Shown: positions 1-10,080, counted from the stretch's first letter. The stretch is DNA of 64,000 bases from Pseudomarimonas arenosa (GCF_014841215.1 NZ_JACYTR010000010.1:62001-126000); one strand, 5' to 3'. Program-made: numbers and translations. Notes: a model not told the origin generated them from the letters alone.

Positions 1-3000
1 CTTCAACCAACAGACCCGATTCAAGATCGATGCTCTCGCCCAGATCGATATCCAGATCCAGACCAAGCTCAGCACTCTCCTCCAGCTCTTCGGCCGGAAG
101 CGCGTGCTCTACAGCCGATGCATCCTGGTCGGCGCCTTCCAGCGACTCTCTCTGTAGCTCAGGCAAGTCGCCGAGGGCCGCTTCCAGTTCAGCCTGATCA
201 ATGCTGTCGAACAGGCTTGGGCCTCCGAGCTCAAGGTCGGCGGCCATCTCGATGACCTCTTCCTCAGGCGCCGACGGGGTAACAGCCGGCGCTTCGACCT
301 CGGCCTCGGTCGGCGCCGTCTCGACCGCCCGCATCTCGGACTCAACGGCTTCTTCCTGCGCCTCATCGTCGCCATCCACATGCATGGGCAGCATCGGGCC
401 GCTCGGCTCAGGCAAGGAATCGCGCAGCTGCTGCAACTGTTCGGCCAGGCGCGGGAAATGCGGCGCAAACGGCGGCTCACTCTCGAGTGCGCGCATCAAC
501 AGGCGAATGGCATCCGCTGCCTCGCCGATCAAGGCGACTTCGCTTGAGGTCGGCTGATGATGAGCAGCGATTGACCTCTTAACAAAGGACTCCAGCGGAC
601 CAGCCACTTCACCGATATGCGGCACTTCGGTCATTGCGAAGGCGCCACTCATGGTGTGGATTGCGCGCAGCATCGCATCGCCAACTGACCCGGGCTTCTC
701 ACGGGCCACGTAGTGATCAACGGTTTCCAGGTGACCGGCGACTTCGGCCTTGAGGATCTCGAACAGCACGCTGTCGATGAAGAACTCGGTGCCGTCAGCA
801 CGCAAACGCTCTAACGGATCAAGCTCGGCAGCTTCCGGCGAGGCCACCAAAGACTCCGCCGCCTCAGGCTCATCCAGGGTCTCTTCGACGGCATCGATTT
901 CGGCGGGCAATGCTTCGGTCCACTCTTCCACCGCCGGCTGTTCGGCTTCGGCCGCGAGTGCTTCTTCCGCGAAGTCCGTTGTGTCCACCGCGGCGGCTGC
1001 CGGCGCCTCGACCGGCTCCGCTGCCTCGACCTCGGGCAGCGCCAGCTGCGCTGCCTCCCGCACCTGAGCAGCGCTCACCGGCTCGCCGTTGGCGATGCGG
1101 TCGGCGACCTGCTTGATGCCATCGAGGTTGACACTGATACCGCCCTCGCCCTGCAGCGCACGCAAGAGTTGTGGCAGCACCAGTTCGGACTGAACAATGA
1201 CTTCCACCACACCGTCATTGGCACGAACGGTCTGATCGAGCACGCGGTTGAGCATGTTCTCGATCTTCCAGCTGAATTCACCCAGGGTGAGCGCGCCGAC
1301 CAGACGACCGCTGCCTTTCAGGGTGTGGAACACGCGGCGAATGGGCTTCAGTGCGTCAGCCGCGTCGGGCTGCCGGCGCCAGGTTGGCAGCAAGCCACGC
1401 AGGTTATCGATTTCTTCCTGCACCTCTTCGATGAAGACCTCACGGATCTCCTCATCGATCTCATCGCTGCTGGATTCGAAGCCGCTGACCACCACCGGGC
1501 TGACCACACTGGGCTTAGTCGCGGCCGGCATCGCCGGTGCCGGCGGAGCGACTGGCGGCGCCGGCTGTTCGGAAACGGCGGGCTCGACCGGAATCTCGGG
1601 CAGGTCGGCGGCGGCCGCCGGCTCCATCGGCGCGATTTCAGGCTCAGTTGCGGCAGCGGTTGGCTCAGCCTCTGGCTCGCTCGGCGCCACCGGCTCGGCA
1701 GCCGGCTCCTCACTCGGAGTCGACTCACTGGCTGGGGCTGCGGGCACATGCGCTGCAATATCGGCCTGACCGACCGGCACGCTTTCGACCACGCCTTCGA
1801 CGCCAGCGCTTGGAATTGGCCAATAGCCGAGTGATTCCAGACGTTGCCGCGCAACGTCGAGTATCTTTTCGCGGCCGGAGCGTTGCTCCAGCAGGGCTTC
1901 GAGGTAGTACTCCAGGCTGGCCAGGGCATCCGCCAAGGTGTCAAGCTGCTGGCCATTGGGAATTCGATGACGGGTCAGCAGCTCGGTTTCGGTGAAGCGA
2001 CTGATGGCCATCAGGTACTGCGGCGGTTCGCCAATTTCCAGAATTCTGAGCGCACCCGACACTTCTTCCAGCAGACGCGGCACATCCTGCAATTGCTCGT
2101 GATCCCAGTTGCTTTCGACAAAGGCCACATAGCATTGCTTGGCCTGGGCGAAATTGGCTTGCGCCTCCTTGACCAGGGTATCGAGCACCTTGCGCGTCTC
2201 GACATGGGCGGCATCGCGAATTCCGCCACCCGCCCCCAGATGGGCAACCTGATCATCCAGCGAGCTTTCGACGTACAGCAGTGCGCCTGCGATATCGAGC
2301 AATCCCGACTCATCGGCCGGCTTCTTGCCGGTGGCGATGTCGTGCACAGCATCTTTCTGTTCCAGCACCACCCCACGCGGCACGCCCAGACCGAGCATGC
2401 CCAGGGTGTCAGCCACCCGCGCCAGCACTTCGGCCTGCACATTGAGGCTGGCGCTGTCGCCGCTTTGCGTGCGCATGAACAGGTCGAGCGCATCCTTGAC
2501 CCGCAGCAAGTCTTCCTTGATTGCCAGCGATACGGTGTCGAGCAAGGCACGGTTGTGACCGCTGATCGAACCCTGGGCGTGACGCAGCTCTTCCTCGGTC
2601 GGCAACAGGCGATCAAGGTCGAAGGTGTGGCGCAATTCGGCGATCCGACCATGCTGAGTCGGCGCGTGGGCGGCGAAGTAGAGCAAACTACGGGTCAATT
2701 CGCGTGGCGGATCGACTCGGAACGAAGCCTCGCCCGACTCCACCAGTCGTTTGATCTCACGCTCGACGCGACCGATGGTCTGGCGAAGCTGCTGCGAAGG
2801 CGCGAAGGCCTTTTCGCGCAGCGCGGCCAGCAGGCCCGCGGCGACCCAGAACAGACGCCGGGCATCTTCCTGCTGCAGCAGAGTCACCAGCTTGTCGCAG
2901 ACCGCGGCCAATCGGGCGACGTGGGTAGCGGGATCTTCGTTCTTGAACCATTTCAGCAAGCTGAGCTGAAATTGAACACGCAAATGCTCGGCCTGCTTGG

Positions 3001-3496
3001 CCAGCTCGGCGCTTTCCAGGGCGCTGGCGGCGCCGCGTGCCGAACCCGGCAACGGCTTTGACAGGTCGGGCGTGAACAGCACGCTCTCCGACAGGCTCTT
3101 TTCACCGCGTGCTGCACGCAGGTCATTGAGCAGGGGCAGCAGCACGATGGGAATGTCTTTGTGCCCGGACTGCAGCCGCTCCAGATAGTCGGGCAGCTGC
3201 ACAATGCCGCGCATCAGCACGGTGTAGGCGTCATCGCGGTTGTCGACCGGCCCACTGGTGAGCGAGGTGGCGAGGTGCTCCATCTCCTCGGCCACCATCG
3301 CCGCGCCATACAGCTCGACCATGCGCAAGGTCCCCTGCACCTGGTGCAGGTAAGTGGCGCAAAAACGCATCTGGCTGACGTCGGTAGGATCTTCGACGTA
3401 CGACTCCAGCGCCTGGCGAGCCTGCTTCAAGGTCTCGTCGAGTTCACCCTTGACCCAGGTGAGTGTGGTGAAATCGATGTCTTCTTGAAGCCTCAT
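1..3496 (-). CDS. chpA: ChpA/PilL chemotaxis histidine kinase, N-terminal part (cut by window edge)
   Basis: This is the first ~1,165 residues of a very large CheA-type kinase that signals to the type IV pilus motors. The frame runs open from the ATG at 3496 to the window edge, so the kinase core, CheW-like and receiver domains expected downstream are not visible. Three histidine-phosphotransfer-like modules can be seen. One is near residue 51 (LHQVQGTLRMVEL). A canonical one is near residue 722 (FHTLKGSGRLVGAL). One near residue 946 reads HTMSGAF, lacking the usual Lys after His-x-x. They are joined by long Ala/Pro/Glu-rich linkers. The start overlaps the pilK stop as ATGA, suggesting translational coupling. 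Its position as last gene after pilG-H-I-J-K matches Pseudomonas chpA. The family call is firm; the name pilL is equivalent. Confidence 0.93.
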   Translation of the reverse strand, partial: MRLQEDIDFTTLTWVKGELDETLKQARQALESYVEDPTDVSQMRFCATYLHQVQGTLRMVELYGAAMVAEEMEHLATSLTSGPVDNRDDAYTVLMRGIVQLPDYLERLQSGHKDIPIVLLPLLNDLRAARGEKSLSESVLFTPDLSKPLPGSARGAASALESAELAKQAEHLRVQFQLSLLKWFKNEDPATHVARLAAVCDKLVTLLQQEDARRLFWVAAGLLAALREKAFAPSQQLRQTIGRVEREIKRLVESGEASFRVDPPRELTRSLLYFAAHAPTQHGRIAELRHTFDLDRLLPTEEELRHAQGSISGHNRALLDTVSLAIKEDLLRVKDALDLFMRTQSGDSASLNVQAEVLARVADTLGMLGLGVPRGVVLEQKDAVHDIATGKKPADESGLLDIAGALLYVESSLDDQVAHLGAGGGIRDAAHVETRKVLDTLVKEAQANFAQAKQCYVAFVESNWDHEQLQDVPRLLEEVSGALRILEIGEPPQYLMAISRFTETELLTRHRIPNGQQLDTLADALASLEYYLEALLEQRSGREKILDVARQRLESLGYWPIPSAGVEGVVESVPVGQADIAAHVPAAPASESTPSEEPAAEPVAPSEPEAEPTAAATEPEIAPMEPAAAADLPEIPVEPAVSEQPAPPVAPPAPAMPAATKPSVVSPVVVSGFESSSDEIDEEIREVFIEEVQEEIDNLRGLLPTWRRQPDAADALKPIRRVFHTLKGSGRLVGALTLGEFSWKIENMLNRVLDQTVRANDGVVEVIVQSELVLPQLLRALQGEGGISVNLDGIKQVADRIANGEPVSAAQVREAAQLALPEVEAAEPVEAPAAAAVDTTDFAEEALAAEAEQPAVEEWTEALPAEIDAVEETLDEPEAAESLVASPEAAELDPLERLRADGTEFFIDSVLFEILKAEVAGHLETVDHYVAREKPGSVGDAMLRAIHTMSGAFAMTEVPHIGEVAGPLESFVKRSIAAHHQPTSSEVALIGEAADAIRLLMRALESEPPFAPHFPRLAEQLQQLRDSLPEPSGPMLPMHVDGDDEAQEEAVESEMRAVETAPTEAEVEAPAVTPSAPEEEVIEMAADLELGGPSLFDSIDQAELEAALGDLPELQRESLEGADQDASAVEHALPAEELEESAELGLDLDIDLGESIDLESGLLVE

Positions 3497-4392
3497 GCCC
3501 GGGTCTCTTTGGATTGACGGAGAAACGCCAGCACCTGGCGTCCACCGGTACGAATCAATTGGGGATGCGTCCAGCCAGTGACCTCACCGGGGCCGAGAAC
3601 GAGTAAACCGTTCGGACGCAACAAGCGCGCCAAGCCGTCGAGCAATTCGCCTCGACGCTCGCGGGCAAAGTAGATCAACACGTTCTGGCAATAAATGAGA
3701 TCGAGTTGGCGAAGTGGCGCACGCGAGGCGTGCATCAGGTTGACGCAGGCAAAGCCGACCCGCTTGCGCAGGCGTTCGGCGATACGAAAATTCTCATCCT
3801 CATCCGGTTCGATCGTACCCACTCGATACTGAGCCGGAATTTCCTCCAGTCGCGACAACGGATAGCTCGCCGCACGCGCCTGCGACAGCGCCGGCTGACT
3901 GACATCGGTGGCGGTGATGCCGAAGCGGCGTGAGGGGTCGACTTCGCCCAGGGCGACGTCGAGCAACATGGCCAGGGTGTAGGCCTCTTCGCCGGTGGAA
4001 CAGCCAACCGACAGGGCATGCACCGGCTGATCATCGGATGCCTCATCCAGCCAATCGGGCAGCCATTGCTTGCGGATCAGCTCCAATGACGGCATGTGGC
4101 GAAAGAAACGGGTCTCGTGCACGGTCAAATGATCGACCAAGGTGGCCCATTCAACTGCGCCGCGGGCACCGTCAAGCAGCTCTTCGTAATAGCTGTTGTA
4201 GTCGGTGTGACCTGTCTGCCGCATTCTGCGCCGCAGGCCGGTAACCAGAAACGGCTTGCGTTCGGGCGGTACCGTCACGCCGGTACGGGTCTCCAATAGC
4301 CGCACCCAACGGGCGAACTCGAGGTCGTCCATCGGCGGTATCTGGTTACCACTGCGCGCTGCCGACTTGGCCGCCATGCCCATCAAAACCAT
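3493..4392 (-). CDS. pilK: PilK, CheR-type chemoreceptor methyltransferase
   Basis: A cytoplasmic S-adenosylmethionine-dependent methyltransferase, expected to methylate glutamates of the neighbouring receptor PilJ. The CheR N-terminal helical region (residues ~20-95) is followed by a Rossmann-type core with the SAM loop LSVGCSTGEEAYTLA, then the conserved IYCQNVLIYF segment. I chose the ATG at 4392, which is preceded by GGAAACGG; an in-frame TTG lies at 4416 and further Met codons at 4383 and 4377. About 299 residues is normal for the family. Its stop overlaps the chpA start. A 180-bp gap containing a palindrome separates it from pilJ. Confidence 0.9.
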   Translation of the reverse strand: MVLMGMAAKSAARSGNQIPPMDDLEFARWVRLLETRTGVTVPPERKPFLVTGLRRRMRQTGHTDYNSYYEELLDGARGAVEWATLVDHLTVHETRFFRHMPSLELIRKQWLPDWLDEASDDQPVHALSVGCSTGEEAYTLAMLLDVALGEVDPSRRFGITATDVSQPALSQARAASYPLSRLEEIPAQYRVGTIEPDEDENFRIAERLRKRVGFACVNLMHASRAPLRQLDLIYCQNVLIYFARERRGELLDGLARLLRPNGLLVLGPGEVTGWTHPQLIRTGGRQVLAFLRQSKETRA

Positions 4393-4574
4393 CCGTTTCC
4401 GTATTGCCTCAGCCAAATTTCACGAGACCCGCCTGAGACAGGCCTTGCCCACTCCTGACCGGTCCACTGCATCGGCCAGTCAGCCCTTGCACGCAATCAC
4501 CGTGGTGATTGCAGTCTTGTCGCGGCCCTCCATGACCGACTTGGGCCAGCCCTGAATCGGCTGTGCCCCTACGC
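4393..4574. other. pilJ-pilK spacer with a 20-bp palindrome
   Basis: No gene is seen here. At 4493-4512 there is a near-perfect palindrome, GCAATCACC-GT-GGTGATTGC, with arms of 9 bp. It is not followed by a T-tract on the minus strand, so it looks more like an mRNA processing/attenuation hairpin or a protein-binding site than a terminator. It is the largest gap within the chemosensory operon. Confidence 0.45.
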
Positions 4575-6620
4575 TTAGCCGGGCAGTTTGAAGTCCGCCA
4601 CCGAACGCCGGAGGTCGGCTGCCAACTGCGCCAGATTTCCAATCGACTCCGCCGTTTGGCTGGCACCCATCGAGGTTTGCGAGGTGATTTCCTGAATCAC
4701 GTTCATGGTCGCGGAGATATTGGTCGCCGCGGCCGACTGTTGGCGCGCCGCTTCGGAGATGTTCTGAATCAGGTCGGCCAGATCGTTCGACACCTTTTCG
4801 ATCTCGCCCAGGGCCAGACCGGCGTCTTCGGCCAGACGGGCACCGGCCACCACTTCGGCGGTGGTTTGTTCCATCGACGACACCGCTTCGTTGGTATCGG
4901 CCTGAATGGTTTGCACCAGTGTTTCGATTCGCTTGGTGGCGTTCGAAGCGCGTTCCGCGAGGCGCTGCACTTCGTCGGCCACGACCGCGAAGCCACGACC
5001 CGCTTCACCGGCCGAGGCGGCCTGAATAGCGGCGTTCAGCGCCAGAATGTTGGTCTGCTCGGCGATGTCGTTAATCAGTTCAACGATCGAGCCGATTTCC
5101 TGCGAGCTTTCACCCAGACGCTTGATTCGCTTCGAGGTCTCCTGGATCTGATCACGGATCGAGTCCATGCCTTGAATGGTCTGCCGCACCACTTCGGCGC
5201 CCTTGGCAGCGATCTGCACCGAGCGTTGCGCCACGTCGGCCGATTCGGCGGAGTTCTTTGACACTTCGTCGATCGAGACGGCGATTTCGTTGATCGCCGC
5301 CGAGGCCGAGGTGATCTGCTGCGCCTGATGCTCAGCCGCCTCGGCCAGATGCATGGCCGTGGCCTGGGTTTCCTGAGCGGCCGCAGCCACCTGCACCGCG
5401 GTCTCATTAATCGTGGTGACCAGGGAGCGCAGCGCTTCGATGGCGAAGTTGATCGAGTCGGCGATCGCGCCGGTGATGTCTTCGGTAACGGTGGCGCGGA
5501 CGGTCAGATCGCCTTCCGCCAGCGAGCCCATTTCATCCAGCAAGCGCAGAATCGCTTCCTGATTACGCTGATTGAGTTCCTGGGTGACCTGGAAGCGCTT
5601 GGCCTGATCGCGATACAGGGTGATCAACAGTCCAAAGATACCGACCAGGGCCAGCGCACCACCGGTCAAGCCCGCGGTCACGCTGGGGAACGGACGCGCC
5701 TCCGGCAGCTTGCCAAACGCGGCGTTGAGACTTTGCGCGCCGCGCAACAGGTCTTCCGAGGCGAGGAAGATATCGTCGGCGGCTTCCTTTACTTCAAACA
5801 GATCGGTCGAGCTTTGCAGAATGCCTTCGACGTCGGACTGGATGTTCTGGAACATCTCTTCGAGTTCGACCAGCTTGTTGCGTGCGGCCGGAATATCGAC
5901 GCGACGGATATTGAGTTCAGAGGCGCCATTGGTCAGCGCATTCAGCGTCTGTCCGTACAGGGTGACTTCGCGCGACAGTGCGTCAGCGGCCGACAAGGCA
6001 CCGGTACCACCCTGCAGGATCAGGGTAACGCGGCGCAACATACGATCGGCCAGCAGGTTCTGACTGCTGGCGGTGTAGATCTGCGAGCTGGAGGCGCCGC
6101 CTTCGACCAGGGCGCGTACCGCCTCGTCCATTTGTTGCTGCAGCTGAGGCAGGCTGGCGGCAAAGGCCCCGGCGGTGTCGAACAGGTCCAGGGTCATTTC
6201 CCGGCGCTGCAGGATCTTGCCGGCGCTCTCGTTCAGCGGCTGCCAGATTTCGCGCAGGCGCTTCAGCTCGGCGGCTACGCCTTCGACGTCCGCGTAGGCC
6301 GGGATCTGGTCCTCGCCGCCTTCCGGGCCGCCATTGACCAGGATATCGATATTGCGCTGGATATCGTCCCGAGTGGCCTGCAGCTCGTCGAACTCGTCGA
6401 GGTTACCGGCACCGGCACCCTGGGCGAACTTGGCGATCTTCTGCGACAGCACCTGGATATCGGTCACCCGGTTGCGGGCATTGCTTTCGTCGGTGGTGAA
6501 CCGGTTGGCGAGATAGAAGTTGGCCAGCAAGACCAAGAAACCAACGACCAGAAGAGTAATCCAGAGCCAGTACAGACTCCGGCGCTCGCGTCCACCAATG
6601 GCTACCGCTGCAGTGCTCAT
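4575..6620 (-). CDS. pilJ: PilJ, type IV pilus methyl-accepting chemoreceptor
   Basis: The 681-residue transmembrane receptor that feeds the Chp system. An N-terminal membrane helix (~residues 15-37) leads into a periplasmic PilJ-type four-helix sensor region. A second membrane helix lies near residue 315, followed by HAMP and a long methyl-accepting coiled coil. The receptor hairpin tip reads [32 protein letters not shown], the conserved site that contacts CheA/CheW-type partners. The length equals that of Pseudomonas PilJ. The ATG at 6620 is preceded by GAGG at good spacing. It lies 34 bp after pilI and upstream of pilK, its likely methylase. Confidence 0.95.
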   Translation of the reverse strand: MSTAAVAIGGRERRSLYWLWITLLVVGFLVLLANFYLANRFTTDESNARNRVTDIQVLSQKIAKFAQGAGAGNLDEFDELQATRDDIQRNIDILVNGGPEGGEDQIPAYADVEGVAAELKRLREIWQPLNESAGKILQRREMTLDLFDTAGAFAASLPQLQQQMDEAVRALVEGGASSSQIYTASSQNLLADRMLRRVTLILQGGTGALSAADALSREVTLYGQTLNALTNGASELNIRRVDIPAARNKLVELEEMFQNIQSDVEGILQSSTDLFEVKEAADDIFLASEDLLRGAQSLNAAFGKLPEARPFPSVTAGLTGGALALVGIFGLLITLYRDQAKRFQVTQELNQRNQEAILRLLDEMGSLAEGDLTVRATVTEDITGAIADSINFAIEALRSLVTTINETAVQVAAAAQETQATAMHLAEAAEHQAQQITSASAAINEIAVSIDEVSKNSAESADVAQRSVQIAAKGAEVVRQTIQGMDSIRDQIQETSKRIKRLGESSQEIGSIVELINDIAEQTNILALNAAIQAASAGEAGRGFAVVADEVQRLAERASNATKRIETLVQTIQADTNEAVSSMEQTTAEVVAGARLAEDAGLALGEIEKVSNDLADLIQNISEAARQQSAAATNISATMNVIQEITSQTSMGASQTAESIGNLAQLAADLRRSVADFKLPG

Positions 6621-6654
6621 GCTTTAAACCTCGCCCCAAAAAAAGAACCGCTCA

Positions 6655-7200
6655 TCAGGCCAGCGCGGCCTGTCGGAAATCTACATCGCGCGTCAACATC
6701 GCCATGTTGAACACCCCATATTGCACGCCGCCCAGGTCGTAAGCCTGTTTGACATAGTCAGCATAGCGTCCCGCAGCCAGATCGCCTGGCTCGCAGCGCT
6801 GCTCGTCGGTGAAGTGCCTTTGCCCCAGCAACTCGTCGATGATGACCGCGACATTGCCGCCGGGCTGCCGCACCACCAGGGCGCGCTGCGTTTCGTGCAG
6901 CACAGTGCGCTCGGCCTCCAGATACATGCGCAGATCAACCACCGGCAACAAGGTTCCGCGAATGTTGGCAACTCCCAGCATCCAGCTTTGCGCGCCCGGC
7001 ACCGGGGTGAGATGCGGAAGGGTGATGATCTCCAGCACTTCGCCAAACATCGACGCCAGTCGACGCTGACCAATCCGATAGCCCACGCCGCGCCACAGTC
7101 CGGACGCATCTATCTGCTCAGGGGTTCCGGGCGTGTGCTCCAGGCTGCGACGTTCGTAATCCGCAAGCAATTCAAAGGCGTGACTGATTTCAGCACCCAT
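6655..7200 (-). CDS. pilI: PilI, CheW-like coupling protein
   Basis: A 181-residue single CheW-domain adaptor that should link PilJ to ChpA. It contains typical CheW strands such as LGVANIRGTLLPVVDLRMYL and a C-terminal segment ending in QAALA. The ATG at 7200 starts 4 bp after the pilH stop, fitting coupled translation. Operon position between pilH and pilJ is the same as in Pseudomonas. No features suggest a receiver fusion, so this is PilI rather than a CheV protein. Confidence 0.93.
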   Translation of the reverse strand: MGAEISHAFELLADYERRSLEHTPGTPEQIDASGLWRGVGYRIGQRRLASMFGEVLEIITLPHLTPVPGAQSWMLGVANIRGTLLPVVDLRMYLEAERTVLHETQRALVVRQPGGNVAVIIDELLGQRHFTDEQRCEPGDLAAGRYADYVKQAYDLGGVQYGVFNMAMLTRDVDFRQAALA

Positions 7201-7204
7201 CGAC

Positions 7205-7579
7205 TCAGCCCACCCCTTCCGGCAGCAATGCGCGAATCCGGTTCAGCAACTCCCGTTCCGTGGGCGGCTTGACCAGATAATCCTTGGCGCCCTGGCGCAA
7301 GCCCCAGACGCGATCGGTTTCCATATTCTTGGTACTGACGATAATCACCGGAATGTGCTGGGTGACCGGGTCGCGCGACAGGGCGCGCGTGGCCTGAAAG
7401 CCGTTCATACCGGGCAGAATCACATCCATCATCACCAGATCTGGCAGTTCCGCCTTGGCCTTTTCGATACCAGCCTCGGCGCTGTCGGCGCTCAGCACTT
7501 CGAAACCATTCTTCTCCAGCATGCTGGAAAACACCTTGGTATCGGTGGGTGAATCGTCGACGATCAGGATCTTGGCCAT
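7205..7579 (-). CDS. pilH: PilH, stand-alone CheY-like response regulator
   Basis: A 124-residue receiver domain without an output domain. The acidic pocket is VDDSPTD, the phosphorylation site is the Asp of VMMDVILPGMNG, the switch Thr/Ser lies in IIVSTKN, and the conserved Lys is in DYLVKPP. In twitching bacteria PilH acts with PilG to set the balance of the extension and retraction motors. It starts 11 bp after pilG and ends 4 bp before pilI. It is assigned as PilH rather than PilG by gene order and by its shorter N-terminus. Confidence 0.93.
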   Translation of the reverse strand: MAKILIVDDSPTDTKVFSSMLEKNGFEVLSADSAEAGIEKAKAELPDLVMMDVILPGMNGFQATRALSRDPVTQHIPVIIVSTKNMETDRVWGLRQGAKDYLVKPPTERELLNRIRALLPEGVG

Positions 7580-7590
7580 TGGCTTGCTCC

Positions 7591-7992
7591 TCAGCCGCGA
7601 TCAACGTGGCGACGAATCGCCGACAGCAGCTCGTCGCGGGTGAACGGCTTGGTGAGGTACTCCTCCGAGCCCACGATGCGCCCTTTGGCCTTGTCGAACA
7701 AGCCGTCCTTCGAGGACAGCATGATCACCGGTGTGCCCTTGAACATCTGATTGTTCTTGATCAGGGCACAGGTCTGATAGCCATCGAGCCGCGGCATCAT
7801 GATGTCGACAAAGATGATGCGCGGCTGATGATCGGCAATCTTGGCCAAGGCCTCGAAACCGTCGGTCGCCGTGACCACGTCGCAGCCTTCCTTCTTCAGC
7901 AGGGTCTCAGCGGTCCGGCGAATGGTCTTGGAATCATCGATGACCATCACCTTCAGCCCGGACAGGCTTCCTGCGCTTCCAGAGTCTTCCAT
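7591..7992 (-). CDS. pilG: PilG, stand-alone CheY-like response regulator
   Basis: A 133-residue receiver domain heading the chemosensory operon. The fold has MVIDDSKTIR, the phosphoacceptor Asp in IIFVDIMMPRLDGYQ, IMLSSKDG and the conserved Lys in EYLTKPF. PilG is the positive regulator that acts on extension in the Pseudomonas model. The ATG at 7992 is preceded by AGGGGAAG, a good ribosome binding site, and lies ~50 nt below a recognisable sigma-70 promoter. A short acidic N-terminal tail precedes the receiver domain, as in PilG homologues. Confidence 0.94.
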   Translation of the reverse strand: MEDSGSAGSLSGLKVMVIDDSKTIRRTAETLLKKEGCDVVTATDGFEALAKIADHQPRIIFVDIMMPRLDGYQTCALIKNNQMFKGTPVIMLSSKDGLFDKAKGRIVGSEEYLTKPFTRDELLSAIRRHVDRG

Positions 7993-8048
7993 CCAGCTTC
8001 CCCTAGCTATCGGTACAGGAAAGGCGCAAACGCCTCGCCGTTTCTCGC

Positions 8049-8077
8049 TATATCCCAGTGTTACCGCATACTGTCAA
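8049..8077 (-). promoter_or_regulatory. Putative sigma-70 promoter of the pilGHIJK-chpA operon
   Basis: Read on the minus strand there is a perfect -35 box TTGACA (8077-8072), a 17-bp spacer and a -10-like GATATA (8054-8049). Transcription would start near 8042, giving a ~50-nt leader before the pilG ATG at 7992. The -10 box is weak, so an activator may help; this is inference. Confidence 0.55.
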
Positions 8078-8275
8078 GCACAAGCAAGCGCTTCTTGCAC
8101 TGACAAAGCGCGGGCCTGAAAGTCGATTGGCGCGCTGCCTCGCCAGTCTGTGAGCTTGGCGAACGACACTGACATGGTCCGCGACCTCGCGAATCGTTCG
8201 GGCTAGTATAAGCAGCAACCGCTGCCGTGGGCATTGCGGACCTTTACTCGCCCACCTTTGCAGGATGCTTTGCGG

Positions 8276-9223
8276 ATGCCGATCGACATTGCTGTCGTCA
8301 TGGACCCGATCGAGTCCATCAAGATCGCCAAGGACACCACTTTCGCCATGCTGCTGGAAGCGCAGCGGCGCAGTCATCGACTGCATTACGTGCAGCCCGG
8401 CAGCCTGCACTGGCAGCAAGGCGAGCCCTGCGCCGACCTGACCTCCCTGACTGTGAGCGACAATCCGAAAAGCTGGTTCCAATTCGGCGATCAGCGCCGC
8501 GGCAGCCTGAAAACGGTCGATCTGGTGCTGATGCGCAGCGACCCTCCAGTCGATAGCCAATACCTGCACGACACCCAGCTGTTGAGCCGCGCGGCCGACC
8601 TGGGCGTGCTTGTGGTCAACGATCCGCGCGGCCTGCGCGACATGAACGAGAAACTGTTCGCCCTGCACTTTCCGGAGCTGTGTCCGCCCAGCCTGGTCAC
8701 CCGCCGCGCCGATCAGGTACGCGAATTCGTCAAGACGCATGGCGATTGCGTGTTGAAGCCTTTGGACGGGATGGGCGGGCGCTCGATTTTTCGCGCACGC
8801 CAGGACGATGGCAATCTCAATGTGATCATTGAGACCCTGAGCCAAGGTGGCCGAGAACTGATCATGGCGCAGCGCTATCTGCCCGAGATCAAGGACGGCG
8901 ACAAGCGCGTGCTGTTGATCGACGGCGAGCCGGTGCCGTATTGCCTGGCGCGAATTCCCAGCGGGCAGGATTTTCGCGGCAACCTCGCGGTCGGCGGCCG
9001 CGGTGAGGCGCGGCCAATCGGCGAGGCCGAGCGCCACATCGCCGCCGTCGTCGGCCCGGAGCTGAAGCGCCGCGGCATGGTGTTTGTTGGACTGGACGTG
9101 ATTGGCGATCGACTCACCGAAATCAATGTCACCAGCCCGACCTGCGTGCGCGAGATCGATGCCCAATGCGGCACCCGTATCGCGGCGGATCTGTTCGATT
9201 GCCTGGAGGCTCGATTCGGGTGA
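8276..9223 (+). CDS. gshB: Glutathione synthetase
   Basis: Catalyses the ATP-dependent joining of glycine to gamma-glutamylcysteine, the last step of glutathione synthesis. The protein begins MPIDIAVVMDPI, as in known GshB, and carries the ATP-grasp core (VLKPLDGMGGRSIFR; later DVIGDRLTEINVTSPT, which holds metal ligands). I set the start at the ATG at 8276, giving 315 residues like E. coli GshB; an upstream in-frame TTG at 8234 would add a non-conserved leader. It is divergent from the pil operon and overlaps tonB by 4 bp. Confidence 0.96.
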   Translation: MPIDIAVVMDPIESIKIAKDTTFAMLLEAQRRSHRLHYVQPGSLHWQQGEPCADLTSLTVSDNPKSWFQFGDQRRGSLKTVDLVLMRSDPPVDSQYLHDTQLLSRAADLGVLVVNDPRGLRDMNEKLFALHFPELCPPSLVTRRADQVREFVKTHGDCVLKPLDGMGGRSIFRARQDDGNLNVIIETLSQGGRELIMAQRYLPEIKDGDKRVLLIDGEPVPYCLARIPSGQDFRGNLAVGGRGEARPIGEAERHIAAVVGPELKRRGMVFVGLDVIGDRLTEINVTSPTCVREIDAQCGTRIAADLFDCLEARFG

Positions 9224-10080
9224 GTTCGGCCGTACGCGTCACCCCGCAGGATCGGCTTCGCGCCACGCTGCTGTTCTCGATTCTGGTGCATACCCTGATC
9301 GTGCTGGGGGTTGGCTTCAGCATGGAGGATGCCGCTCCGGTGGTGCCCACGCTGGACGTCATCCTGACCGAAACACGCAGCGAAAAGCCGCCCGAGCAAG
9401 CCGATTTCCTCGCTGCCAACAGCCAGCAAGGCGGCGGCGAGTCGGACAAGGTGGAGCGCCCGCGGGAGCCGACCACCTCGGCGGTACCCAAGCCAACCCC
9501 AGGCCTGGCACCCAGTGAACAGCCAGTAAGTGCGCCGAAACCGAAGAACACCACGGCTGAGCCGCATATCACCAGCACCGATGAACAGGCCCGGCCCGAC
9601 CCCTCCACCGAAATCGCCCAGCCCGAGCGACTTTTGCCCAGCAGCCGGGAACTACTCGAGACGAGCCTGGAAATGGCGCGTCTGGCCGCCGAGATCGAAC
9701 GCCAGAGTCAGGCCTACGCCAAGCGGCCGAAACGCAAGTTTCTCTCCGCCAACACCCGCGAATACGAGTACGCCGCCTACATGCGCGGCTGGGTAGCGCG
9801 GGTTGAACGGATTGGCAACCTCAACTACCCAAGCGAAGCCCGGCGACGCAACATCCACGGGCAACTGGTGATGACCGTGGCGGTGCGTCGCGACGGCACG
9901 GTCGAACGCATCGACGTGATTCAGCCCAGCGGCTACCCAGTGCTGGACGATGCGGCCATGCGCACCGTGCGTCTGGCCGAGCCGTTCGCACCGTTGCCTG
10001 AAACCAAGGATAAGATCGACGTGCTGCATATCACGCGTACCTGGCAATTCCTGCCCGGCAACATTCTGCGCAATCAGTAA
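9220..10080 (+). CDS. tonB: TonB energy transducer
   Basis: A 286-residue inner-membrane protein that passes proton-motive-force energy to outer-membrane receptors. One N-terminal membrane anchor (residues ~14-33, LLFSILVHTLIVLGVGF) carries the conserved His. It is followed by a Pro/Glu-rich periplasmic linker and a C-terminal TonB domain (LNYPSEARRRNIHGQLVMTV; VIQPSGYPVLDDAAMR). I chose the GTG at 9220, which overlaps the gshB stop as GTGA and puts the membrane helix at the N-terminus; an upstream ATG at 9166 would prepend non-TonB residues. No exbB or exbD is adjacent. The receptor at 49.4 kb is a possible client. Confidence 0.92.
   Translation: MSSAVRVTPQDRLRATLLFSILVHTLIVLGVGFSMEDAAPVVPTLDVILTETRSEKPPEQADFLAANSQQGGGESDKVERPREPTTSAVPKPTPGLAPSEQPVSAPKPKNTTAEPHITSTDEQARPDPSTEIAQPERLLPSSRELLETSLEMARLAAEIERQSQAYAKRPKRKFLSANTREYEYAAYMRGWVARVERIGNLNYPSEARRRNIHGQLVMTVAVRRDGTVERIDVIQPSGYPVLDDAAMRTVRLAEPFAPLPETKDKIDVLHITRTWQFLPGNILRNQ

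Noticed and set aside
1844-3061. 405-codon open frame on the plus strand opposite chpA
   Set aside because: It is the antisense shadow of chpA; the residue pattern is that of GC-rich complementary reading and no family is seen.
5328-6710. 460-codon plus-strand frame opposite pilJ
   Set aside because: Antisense to a clear receptor gene, with no motifs of its own.
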